DNA of 64,000 nucleotides. Origin: Lachnospiraceae bacterium. GTDB taxonomy: Bacteria; Bacillota; Clostridia; Lachnospirales; Lachnospiraceae. The notes beneath the pieces are model-generated. The model saw only the letters and a program-made list of their open reading frames with translations, had not been told where the DNA came from and did no database searches. Below are positions 40,481 through 49,100 of the stretch, in pieces (position 1 is the stretch's first letter; the number at the start of each line of letters is the position of its first letter). The stretch is from contig JAUNGD010000001.1 in assembly GCA_030524705.1 (NCBI GenBank), forward strand, positions 88,516-152,515, read 5' to 3'. Made by a program: the position numbers and the translations under genes.

Positions 40481-40906
40481 TTACATACCTCCTTGTATTC
40501 TCAAAATAATGGTCGCGCTTTCCGCGCTGCCCTCAAACTGCACCTTAAAGCCGTTGAGCTGTTTGTCGAAGATCCTCACTTCGCCGACGTTGCCGAAGTG
40601 ATCCTGAATATCTACGTCCACGGTATAGTCGGTGGTGTCTCTTGTGATTGCGAGCTTTACGGTCTGCGCCGAGTTGTTGAACGGGTAGCGGGCCGAGTTC
40701 GTCAGATTGACGATGTGCCGCTCGATCGTGGTCTGCTGCTGGAGTTCCCCGGCAGCGATCAGAAGAATGGCGGCGGCCACGCTGGCGTCGGTGATCCCGT
40801 TCTCCATTTTGTTGAAGTTTCCGGCGCTTTGGTCGGTGCCTTCCTGAATGAGCTCGCCGGTGTCAGCGTCTACCACCTTGTCGAGCCATTTTGTGCGGTT
40901 ATACAT
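40481..40906 (-). CDS. Phage tail-fibre-region protein
   Basis: A 141-residue protein with an N-terminal part (TKWLDKVVDADTGELIQEGT) that recalls short fibre and collar proteins of Firmicutes phages, and a beta-rich C-terminal half (ARYPFNNSAQTVKLAITRDT). It has no membrane segment. It overlaps none of its neighbours and is followed closely by the 113-residue gene. A role in the fibre or its attachment is inferred from position. Confidence 0.6.
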   Translation of the reverse strand: MYNRTKWLDKVVDADTGELIQEGTDQSAGNFNKMENGITDASVAAAILLIAAGELQQQTTIERHIVNLTNSARYPFNNSAQTVKLAITRDTTDYTVDVDIQDHFGNVGEVRIFDKQLNGFKVQFEGSAESATIILRIQGGM

Positions 40907-40924
40907 GACTGTTTCCTCCTTCCT

Positions 40925-41236
40925 TTATGCTGTCACTTCGTAGATCGGGATCGTGAGCTTCACCATAGTGCCTTGGCCGCTCACTTTCTCGATCACGCGC
41001 TGCTGATAGGCCGCTACCTCTCCGCGCACGTCAATGATCCGCGACGCGGTGATCGTGCAGGCCGTGGAGTCCAGCGTGGGGAAGGTCGCCATGATCACCA
41101 GCGTGTCACCGTCGATCTTTTTCTGGTTAATGTCTCCCCGGTGCCATGTGCCATTTACCTGCGCCTCTACGGCGTGAATGGAGCGGAGCCACTGGTTTCG
41201 ACGGTGGCCCATGAATGTGTCGTAAAAGTACGGCAT
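40925..41236 (-). CDS. Phage tail-fibre-region protein
   Basis: A 103-residue protein reading from ATG 41236 (MPYFYDTFMGHRRNQWLRSI), preceded by AAAGGAGGCACAGAC. It is beta-rich and unrecognised. An in-frame upstream ATG at 41266 overlaps the gpI gene. It opens the set of three small genes that lies between the baseplate gpI and the DGR variable protein. Confidence 0.6.
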   Translation of the reverse strand: MPYFYDTFMGHRRNQWLRSIHAVEAQVNGTWHRGDINQKKIDGDTLVIMATFPTLDSTACTITASRIIDVRGEVAAYQQRVIEKVSGQGTMVKLTIPIYEVTA

Positions 41237-41255
41237 GTCTGTGCCTCCTTTCTTT

Positions 41256-42278
41256 TTATTCGCCACAACGCCGGGTACCGCACTTCACGAACGTATACGC
41301 CGAGAAGGAAGCTTCCGGTGCTGTTGCTGCCTTGTGTTGTCCGGCTGCTCCCAGTGTGGCGGCTGCCGGATATGTGCCGCAGATTTCTTCCCCTGCTTTT
41401 GTAAAAGAATAGGGCATGAAGCTGGCGGCGGTGTTTGCCTCGACTGCTTTCTGGAGCGCTTGCCCCAGAGTGCCGGGGCGTGGATAGGTACCGGCCTTTC
41501 GGTCGAAGTTGTACCGGATTGTTTCGGCCCTTCCTTCGGCTGTGATTTTGTCCTTTACGACTGCGCCGAGGGTGCCCGGACGCGGGTATGTTCCGCAGGT
41601 CAGCTCCCCGGCATGGGTGAAGCCGTAAAGGTGCAGCTTTGCCTCCGGCTCGGTTTCAATGCTGGGCTTGATGATAAAGCCCACCGTTGCCGTGCGCGGG
41701 TATGTCCCGCATTTTCGGAAGTTGTAGCGGTGCAGACTGGAGCCCAGCGCGTACTCAATACCGGGATCCGGGCCCTGCTGCCAGAAATAGAAAACGCCCG
41801 CGATATGCGAGCGCTCATTCTTGGCAGCTTTGACAGCTTCCACGAATTTTCCGAAGTTTTCGGCTGTAATATGTGTATTTGTGGTGAGTGCCACGAAGGT
41901 GAACGGTGTCCCTTCCATTTCGTACCATTCCATGATGTAGCCCTCACCGAAGTATGCGGAGATCAGACGCTCCACGGCCCATTTGGTACCGCGTTTGCGC
42001 TTGATCTGCTGGGCGAGCTTGATTGTGGCCCGTTTATCCTCCAGACTCATGCCCGTGGAGTCGTACCAGTCAATGTCAAGTTCCCACGCCAGTTCGTCGC
42101 ATTCTGCCTCGTTTAGTTCGTCGATCTTGTCCCATGTTCGGATCGTGCTCAGCCGTTTGCCAGGTATTCCTATGAGTTCGTTCATGGCTTTGCTGAGAGC
42201 GATCACCGCCTCGTCGTCTCGCATGAAGGCGGGCAGGAGGCGCAGGAAGTCAAGCTCTGACACTTTCATGCCGCCCAT
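41256..42278 (-). CDS. Baseplate protein I-like with C-terminal CGTYPR repeats
   Basis: A 340-residue protein. Residues about 1-165 match P2 gpI-like tail proteins (LPAFMRDDEAVIALSKAMNE, the family's D-x-DWYD segment, and the IKLAQQIKRKRGTKWAVER stretch). Residues 185-340 are five tandem repeats beginning Y-x-F at 185, 218, 256, 290 and 328, with cores CGTYPRTATVG, CGTYPRPGTLG, AGTYPRPGTLG, CGTYPAAATLG and a last partial copy. The repeat part is unlike ordinary gpI and might form an extended fibre-like or trimeric segment. It overlaps the previous gene region closely in the P2 order W-J-I. Confidence 0.85.
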   Translation of the reverse strand: MGGMKVSELDFLRLLPAFMRDDEAVIALSKAMNELIGIPGKRLSTIRTWDKIDELNEAECDELAWELDIDWYDSTGMSLEDKRATIKLAQQIKRKRGTKWAVERLISAYFGEGYIMEWYEMEGTPFTFVALTTNTHITAENFGKFVEAVKAAKNERSHIAGVFYFWQQGPDPGIEYALGSSLHRYNFRKCGTYPRTATVGFIIKPSIETEPEAKLHLYGFTHAGELTCGTYPRPGTLGAVVKDKITAEGRAETIRYNFDRKAGTYPRPGTLGQALQKAVEANTAASFMPYSFTKAGEEICGTYPAAATLGAAGQHKAATAPEASFSAYTFVKCGTRRCGE

Positions 42279-42291
42279 GTCCTCACCTCCC

Positions 42292-43638
42292 TTAGTCCTT
42301 TACAATGTGCTGCACTTTGAGGTTGCCGGAGAACTTCGCCACCGTAGTGCTCGGCAGCTCCTTATATTCCGGCTTGTTGATGATCACACGGGTGGCTCCT
42401 GTTTGCCCGTCGGCCCAGTGAGGGCAGAGGATCAGTTTCCTGAGTTCGTCTGGGTTTATATCCTGATCCAGTGACGAGCCTTGCCAGTATATAAACCGAT
42501 TGATCGCACCGTCGGAGCCTTCCACGTTTCGGACGACTTCGGACTCGCTGGCCTTAGTGGTGTAGTAAACCAGATCAATGTCGTAGAGTTCCGTGTTCGG
42601 AGCTTCTACCTGCACCATGTCGGTGAGCGGTTTCACGTCGTCAGAGGAACACATGCGCAGCACGTCCTCCAAAACGTCCTCGTCCGGGATAGTTCCACCG
42701 GCGCAGATCGGCACGATTTTGACGCGACCGTACATGTTCCGGGTGATTGCGATTTTTACCTCTTGTACCTCTGCCAGAGCTCCAGAGAGAGCCAGTGTCA
42801 GAAGCTCGTCGTCATAGTTGGCCGTGTAGTCCGCGCCTGCTGCCGCTTCGGATCCGTCCGGCAGATATACCGTCAGAGTGTCCGGGATCAGGTTTGCACC
42901 GCCTTGGAAGGCGTGCGCGGCGTATGTTTTTAACGTCCGGCTGATCCGTTCCGTTTCAGACTCCACCACGGCGTCAGTGACGGTAGAATTTGCAGACAGC
43001 GCCCAGTATTTGTAGGCTTTGGCCGGGCCTGCGGTGCTGAGCCGGTTCTCCGCTTCTCGGATCCGCTCTCTGTATGGTTCGTCCTGTTCCCGGTCGCCGC
43101 CTCCGGCGGTGGCGTCGAGGTTGGTTACGTTGTCGATCAGTGGGATTTCCGACACGTCCACAATGTTTGAGATTTCTCCGGGCGCTATGTCGTTGTAGTC
43201 GGTTCCTCCGTTTTCAGCGGTGGCCGTAACGTCTACGGAGGACGCCCCGGCGTATAGCACTACTGTGGAGTCTGTCAGAAAATAGTGGGTGAAGTCCCCA
43301 GTCACCCGCAGCCCGGCCGGTATTACGATATTAGAGCCCACCGGCTCGTCTACGCTAAAACGCAGCGTAACGGTAGAATAGGTGGGATCCAGCCGTTTGA
43401 CGTCCCGGTTCTCGCCCAGAGCGTCCAGAACGGCCCCGCGTGCATAGCGGAGCATTTTCTGGCGGCAGGCGTCGTTCACGGCATTATAGACGGCGACGAT
43501 CACCTGCGCCAGCGCCTCGCCGTAGATCCGGCGCTCGTCTCCGGGGTATAGCGGTTCGTTGACGCCATTCTCCAGATCCTCCAGCACGGTGTCTGAGATT
43601 GTCCCGGCGTTGGTTTCTATGAAATTGAGCTCGCTCAT
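42292..43638 (-). CDS. Baseplate protein J-like
   Basis: A 448-residue baseplate wedge protein. It has the gpJ family pattern: the N-terminal DALGENRDVKRLDPTYSTVT region, the beta-rich middle with GTDYNDIAPGEISNIVD, and the conserved ENRLSTAGPAKAYKYWALSA. At the junction with gpW its start overlaps the end of the gp25-like gene. Baseplate J links sheath contraction to baseplate opening in P2-like phages. Translation begins at ATG 43638. Confidence 0.9.
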   Translation of the reverse strand: MSELNFIETNAGTISDTVLEDLENGVNEPLYPGDERRIYGEALAQVIVAVYNAVNDACRQKMLRYARGAVLDALGENRDVKRLDPTYSTVTLRFSVDEPVGSNIVIPAGLRVTGDFTHYFLTDSTVVLYAGASSVDVTATAENGGTDYNDIAPGEISNIVDVSEIPLIDNVTNLDATAGGGDREQDEPYRERIREAENRLSTAGPAKAYKYWALSANSTVTDAVVESETERISRTLKTYAAHAFQGGANLIPDTLTVYLPDGSEAAAGADYTANYDDELLTLALSGALAEVQEVKIAITRNMYGRVKIVPICAGGTIPDEDVLEDVLRMCSSDDVKPLTDMVQVEAPNTELYDIDLVYYTTKASESEVVRNVEGSDGAINRFIYWQGSSLDQDINPDELRKLILCPHWADGQTGATRVIINKPEYKELPSTTVAKFSGNLKVQHIVKD

Positions 43639-43916
43639 GCTTCCTCGTCGTCCTCCTTTCCTGTGATATTCACGAGTGTGGCGAAGTCACCGGAGAGCAG
43701 CGCCTCCGGGTTTGCTTCTATGCCTTCGACGTCCACGCGGGGCTCGTATGTTTCCAGCACCCACTCAGCGTCGGCCACCGCCTCGTCTGTTGCGTTCGGT
43801 TGGTCTACCAGAGCGCCGTCCCGTCCCCTTACGCGGTCGTATGGTACTTCTCCGCGTACAATTCGCAGGAGATTGGAGGCGCACGTTTCCGGTGTACCGT
43901 TTCCATGTGCTTTCAT
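43635..43916 (-). CDS. Baseplate protein W (gp25-like)
   Basis: A 93-residue protein with the NLLRIVRGEVPYDRVRG pattern near the start, typical of gp25/W baseplate proteins that anchor the wedge. It is shorter than many homologues (about 110-130). It stands directly before the J protein, as in P2 gene order, and overlaps its ATG. Confidence 0.75.
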   Translation of the reverse strand: MKAHGNGTPETCASNLLRIVRGEVPYDRVRGRDGALVDQPNATDEAVADAEWVLETYEPRVDVEGIEANPEALLSGDFATLVNITGKEDDEEA

Positions 43917-43927
43917 GCTTCCCCTCC

Positions 43928-44608
43928 TTATACGAGCGTGACTTCGCTCAGATATACCCAGCTATTGATCCCGGAAGGGTGGCCGAGCAGAACACGGTTG
44001 CCTTTGATCTGGCTCACCTTATGGCTGCGCTGCTTTACCCATGAGGGGATCGTCTGGCCTGTGGCGTATTTTTTTCCGGTAGGCTTCACATAGCTGCCGA
44101 CTTTGATTGTTTTCTTTTTAGCCTTTTTCGCGGTGGTATTTGTTTTTTTCTTCTGGGACTTTGAGCTGGTGCTTGCCTTTACCTTTAGCGCTGAGGTGCT
44201 CACCTTCACGCTGGTGGTGTCCGGATCGTACTCTTTGAACTCAAACGAGAGCGTCGCTAGCCTCATGCGGCCGAGGTCGTCCAGCCTGACGTCGCTCACT
44301 GATACCTTGCGGAGTTGGAGCTTCGGCCCCAGCTTCTTGCCGCCCAGATAGAAATAATTTACTTTTGTAACGAGCTTTTTCCAGCTCTCGATCTCAGCCC
44401 GCACGTCCACGCCTACGCCAGAGTGCAGCACGGTGGTGAAACTGAGGGGAAAAAGCTCAGTGCCTCGCTCGTTGGTGGTTTTCTTTTCCTCGGTGGAGGT
44501 GTTATTGTCTGCCACCTGAGAATAGGAAAAGCTCAGCCCCTCCAGCGCGAGGACTTTCTTTGAACTGACGGCCCATGTTTTTGAGCCCCATTTTGCCATT
44601 GTTGCCAT
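43928..44608 (-). CDS. Tail protein with gpU-like and wall-binding SH3-like domains
   Basis: A 226-residue protein. The N-terminal half (about 1-130) resembles tail-completion or gpU-like proteins by layout (ELFPLSFTTVLHSGVGVDVR then WKKLVTKVNYFYLGGKKLGP), though weakly. A Lys/Thr-rich linker (about 140-165) leads to an SH3-like or LysM-adjacent domain (KVGSYVKPTGKKYATGQTIP, then INSWVYLSEVTLV). Its position between spike protein and baseplate W suggests a baseplate or hub component. Confidence 0.6.
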   Translation of the reverse strand: MATMAKWGSKTWAVSSKKVLALEGLSFSYSQVADNNTSTEEKKTTNERGTELFPLSFTTVLHSGVGVDVRAEIESWKKLVTKVNYFYLGGKKLGPKLQLRKVSVSDVRLDDLGRMRLATLSFEFKEYDPDTTSVKVSTSALKVKASTSSKSQKKKTNTTAKKAKKKTIKVGSYVKPTGKKYATGQTIPSWVKQRSHKVSQIKGNRVLLGHPSGINSWVYLSEVTLV

Positions 44609-44620
44609 GCCTTCCCTCCT

Positions 44621-44971
44621 TTACTGCGGCTTTCCTGTGCTACCGCCGCCGGTTTCCACGCCGCTATGCGTGTGCCCGGATAGGCTCACACCTCTGGCGG
44701 TGACGTCTCCCTTTGGCGTTGATATGGATCCGGCTGTCAGGCTCGGAAGGTATGCGCCCCACTCACCGTCGGCCCGGCCCAGTAGCAGGCCGGTGGAGTC
44801 GTCAAACTCCACATATACCACGGCGACGCCTTTCGCCAGATTTCCCGTAGTCCCGCGAAGGTGCCACGGGATCGTGATCTTTGCGGTTGGCTTTGCGCCT
44901 GCGTCAGATGGCACCACGCGGGCCGTGTTGCCTTCTATGCTGGCGATTTTGCCCTTGTTTATCTGTCCCAT
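44621..44971 (-). CDS. Baseplate spike protein (gpV-like)
   Basis: A 116-residue protein with an OB-like N-terminal part and a Gly-rich C terminus ending SGHTHSGVETGGGSTGKPQ. The HxH pair followed by Gly-rich repeats is the spike-tip signature in myovirus baseplate spikes, where the histidines bind a metal ion at the apex. It lies directly after the D-like hub protein on the same transcript. Confidence 0.87.
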   Translation of the reverse strand: MGQINKGKIASIEGNTARVVPSDAGAKPTAKITIPWHLRGTTGNLAKGVAVVYVEFDDSTGLLLGRADGEWGAYLPSLTAGSISTPKGDVTARGVSLSGHTHSGVETGGGSTGKPQ

Positions 44972-45946
44972 TTAATAGCCCTCCAGCAGATCCCTGAAAT
45001 ATAAGGTTGATTTATTCCCCACGAAGTCATGGCGCACCTTATACACAAACACGGGGCCGTCCCATGCGCTTGCTTTTGTGGTTTTTAGCTGCAGCAGACT
45101 TGCGGCGGCGTAGCCAGTGAGCAGCGCTTTGGAGAATTGGCCCGTGTGCCCGTATTTGTTGGCGTTCCTCAGCAGCCCCTTGGCAAAACGCGCGGCTTCT
45201 GAGTTACTCGTACTTTGGAGTAGTTGCCGGTCGCGTGAGAGTGGCAGCCCCGGCACCCGGAGCTCTGCCTCAGCGATTGACTTTGGCCGCAGCACGGCGG
45301 TATTTATTGCGTCCGGCGCGTTGAACTTGCCGGAGAAGCTGCCCGTTGAGATTTCGCAGGATCCATAACAAGCGCTCCGGTTGTCCTGATAGGTAAAGTT
45401 CCCGTTTTCGTCTACCTCCAGAGTACCTGCTGGGCTTTGCCCCTCAATGTACGCTTCATTGTAGGCCAGCAGCTTGCCGTCGTATATAAGCATTTGGCAG
45501 CCTTCCAGCGTGCAGAGGCGTGAGAACAGGGCGAAGTCTGTCTCGTTTTCCTGTTTCAGATACGGGTACACCTGATCTTCGCAGCCGTAGTTCTCGAATG
45601 TGAGGCCGTGATTTCCGGCGACTTCGTTCGCTATCTGTAAAAAGCGCACGCCCTCCCAGCTTTTAGACTTCTTAGTGGCTCCACTTTTCGGCATTGACAT
45701 TGCCCGGATCGTGAAAAGTCCGTTTTCGGGTTTCATGGAGTGCAAGAACATTTTCCCGGTGTCGCTGGCTCCTTCCTTGAAGCGGATCACGTCACCGTCT
45801 GCCGGGTTCCATTTGCTCCACACGCCCTTGGTATCGTTGAAACGGATCACGAGCGTGTCGGCCTGCTTCTCTGCATACATTTCATGCACGCAGTAGTTCA
45901 CCGACACGTCGTTGTATATATCCGTCCCGTTGTAGTAGAGGTTCAA
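44972..45946 (-). CDS. Late control / baseplate hub protein D-like
   Basis: A 324-residue protein of the gpD/gp27-like hub family, forming the trimer on which the spike sits. Visible features are the N-terminal beta-rich segment (VIRFNDTKGVWSKWNPADGD), the RFLQIANEVAGNHGLTFENY region (about 108-127) and the TDFALFSRLCTLEGCQMLIY segment (about 144-163), characteristic of the family. Its start overlaps the gpX stop by four bases. Confidence 0.87.
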   Translation of the reverse strand: MNLYYNGTDIYNDVSVNYCVHEMYAEKQADTLVIRFNDTKGVWSKWNPADGDVIRFKEGASDTGKMFLHSMKPENGLFTIRAMSMPKSGATKKSKSWEGVRFLQIANEVAGNHGLTFENYGCEDQVYPYLKQENETDFALFSRLCTLEGCQMLIYDGKLLAYNEAYIEGQSPAGTLEVDENGNFTYQDNRSACYGSCEISTGSFSGKFNAPDAINTAVLRPKSIAEAELRVPGLPLSRDRQLLQSTSNSEAARFAKGLLRNANKYGHTGQFSKALLTGYAAASLLQLKTTKASAWDGPVFVYKVRHDFVGNKSTLYFRDLLEGY

Positions 45947-46188
45947 GTGCTGTCCTCGTCCTCAGTGTCCCGACGCCACGGCGGCAGCGTGTCCGGCGTC
46001 TCCACGTCCTCGACGATCGGCAGCCGCAGGGCCACGTTCGCGTCGAAGATCAGCACGTCCGCATAGTCGGGGTTAAACTCTATGATGTAGTGGGCGAGAG
46101 TTTCCTCGCCGTACATTTCCAGAGCCAGCGCGTCGAAGGTGTCGCCCTCGCGCGTCGTGTAGTCTTTGTAGGCTGTTACTCTACGCAT
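45943..46188 (-). CDS. Tail protein X-like (LysM-type)
   Basis: An 81-residue protein with a LysM-like fold seen in P2 gpX (YTTREGDTFDALALEMYGEE, then HYIIEFNPDYADVLIF), ending in an acidic tail. It is needed for tail assembly in P2. It overlaps both the tape measure stop and the D-like start by a few bases. Confidence 0.88.
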   Translation of the reverse strand: MRRVTAYKDYTTREGDTFDALALEMYGEETLAHYIIEFNPDYADVLIFDANVALRLPIVEDVETPDTLPPWRRDTEDEDST

Positions 46189-49100
46189 ACTGGGCCACCT
46201 CCCGCATTTGAATAAATTCCTCCAGCCAGTCGAAGAACTCTGCCTCGTGAGCCCGCAGCCGAGCCATGAGGTCGTCCTCGTCGCCTCCGGTGTTGCCCGT
46301 CTGGATCTGTGGGCTCCATGTGAAGCCGGAAAAGTCGTAGTAAATCACCATGCTGTTATTGTCTGCCAGACTTCCCAGTGAGAAGTTGTCCAGAGTCAGC
46401 AGTTCCCCGGCCTTGCTTGTGAGCCCTGCGTCAGAGGTTCCTCCGGTTGTGCTTGCGCTGTTGAATACGGCCCGGATCATTGTCTCCAGCTTCTCCCAGA
46501 GAGTTGCAAGAGGCACCACGGCCTCAGCTCCAGCCTCGCCACCGGCCAGAAGTGTGTTGCCAGCCGCTCCGAAGATCGTCGGCTGCGTTAAAATACCGCC
46601 TTCCTTGTACCATGAGATCCCGAAGTGCGGGACGCTCGGCGGGTTGATCGAGAAGCTGCCGCTTATGCTGATATGCGGTAGCTTTAAGCTCGGCAGGCTC
46701 CACGAGAAATTAAACTTTGATTTCAGGGCGCTGATCGCGTTCCCTACGGCGTTTTTGGCCGCCTCCATTTTGCCGCTGATTGTCGAGTAGATACTGGAGA
46801 ACTTACTCGACACGGTGCTAAACGCAGAACTCAGGTTGGAGCTCATGGACGAGGTGATCCCGCTCATCATACTGGAGACGGTGGCCTTTGCGCTGCTCAG
46901 CTTGCTGCTGATTGTGCTTCGTATGCTTTCCCACTTGGAGGAAGCGGCCGTGCTGATCGTTGACCATGCGGAGCTTGCCACGCTGCTGATCGCGCTGGTG
47001 GCTGTACTGACAGCCGACTTTGCGGCGTTGATCTTGGTGCTGATCGTACTCTGCACCGTGCCCCATAGTGAGGAAGCGGTGGAGCTGATACTTGACCATG
47101 CGGACGAAGCCACGGACTTGATCGTGCCTGTCACGGTGCTGACAGTTTGCTGCGCTGCGCTCAGCTTTGAGCCGATTGTACTCTTAGTGGTTTCCCATAA
47201 GGTCGAAGCGGTAGAGCTTACGCTTGACCATGCAGACGAGGCCACGGACTTGATCGTGCCGGTGACGGCGCTCACTTTTTCCTTTGCCGCGTCTATTTTT
47301 GAGCCGATTGTGGACTTTATGCCCTCCCAGACGGTCGAGGCGGTACCCTTGATCGCGTTCCATGCGGAGCTTGCCACGCTGCTGATCGCGCCAGTGACAT
47401 TGCTCACAATGTTTTTTGCAGCTTCCAGCTTTTCACTGATAAATGACTTTATAGCGTCCAGTGCGCCGGAGATTGTGGACTTTATGCCCTCCCAGATAGA
47501 GAGCACGGTGTCCTTGCAGTTTTCCCAGATAAACCGGAAGGGGAGAGTGATTAAGGAAAAAGCGGCGCTGATGATTTCTTTCACGGCCATAATGCCGACT
47601 TGCACCACGTTTTTGATCGTCTCCCATGCCTCTGAGAGAAAAGAGGTCACGGACTCCCATATATTCGTGAATTTATCCTTGATCCCGTTCAGGGTATCGG
47701 AGAAAAACGAGGTTATGGAGTCCCACACGTTCGCAGCGGTATTTTTGATACCTGTCATTATTCCAGAAAAGAACGAGGCGATCCCGTTCCAGATCCCGGA
47801 AAATGTGTTTTTAATTCCAGTCATGACGCCGGAGAAAAACGAGACAATCCCGTTCCAGACGTCCTCGAAAAAGCTCTTGACGCTGCTCCATGCTTCGTCC
47901 CAACTACTACCGAACCAGCCCAGAACAGTGTCGGCCAGTGATTTGAATGTATCGATCCAGTTTTGGAAGGTTGACACTACAAAATCCCAGACGCCCCCGA
48001 AGATTTCCTGCACGCCTTCCCAGACGCGATCCCAGTCTCCGGTGAAGATCCCGGCGAACACGTCGAACAGGCCGACGAGCACGTCGAGGACTACGCTCAG
48101 AATATTGCTGATCTGCTGAAATACGCCCTCGAAAACAGGGGCCAGCAGCTCGCAGAAGCCGTCCCAGACTGCGCTCAGCACCTCCGTGAAGTTTTCAAAA
48201 TCGAAGCCCAGCTCGTTGAGCTTGTCGGTGATTGTCTGACCGAACGCCTCAAATTTTCCCTTGATCCCTTCCCAGATTGCTGTGATTTTCTCCCGGAACT
48301 CTTCATTGTTGCGCCATAAATTCGTAAAAGCGGCAGCGAGAGCGGCCACTACGGCGATCACGGCCAGTACCGGCGCAGAGACGCCGCCTAGAGCGGTTAT
48401 TACTCCCGTTATGGCTCCCTTGATCTGGCCGATCTTTGTCACAATAGATCCCCATTTCATAGCGGCCACCACCGCGCTGAGTGTTCCCAGTATTATGCCG
48501 ACTTCCGGCAGGTGGCTGAGGATCCACTGGACGGCCGGTGCTACCTGAGCGTTGACGAAGTTCACGGCATTTTTTACCGCCGGTGTGAGCTTCTGGGCGA
48601 TTGGCTGCACGACTTCGGACTTGATGGTGCGGCCGAGCTGAGAGAGCGAGCTCTCCAGCGTGTCATAGGCTGCGCTGTCCATTTTTGCCATAGCGTCGGC
48701 GGTGCTGTTGATTGCGCCTTCTGTGTCCATGAGGGAGGCTACGGTTTCAGCGCCCAGATCCTCCCACATAGTACCGAACAGGCCCACGCCGTCGGTATAT
48801 TGTTTGGTGGCGTCGTCGCAGCTCATAAGGGCTTCCATGACGGTGTTGATCGCTTCCTGAGCCTCCGGGCCGCCCTTGTTGAATTGTTCGATCACGGCGT
48901 CCACGTCCAGCCCCAGATCCTTTAGGTAGTCGTTTGCGGTTCCGTCGCTCATTCTGATGTTGAACTCCTTCACCGCGTCGCCCAGCTTATCCACTGACCA
49001 TGTGCCGGACTCTGCGCCGTTTGCCAGCATGTTGAACATATCGTCGGCAGAATATCCGGCGTTTTTGAACTGGACGCTGTACTCGTTGATCGTGTCCAGC

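Noticed and set aside
46860-47420. CRISPR-like or satellite repeat array
   Set aside because: The repeats are coding, 44 residues long and part of the tape measure protein; there are no spacers.
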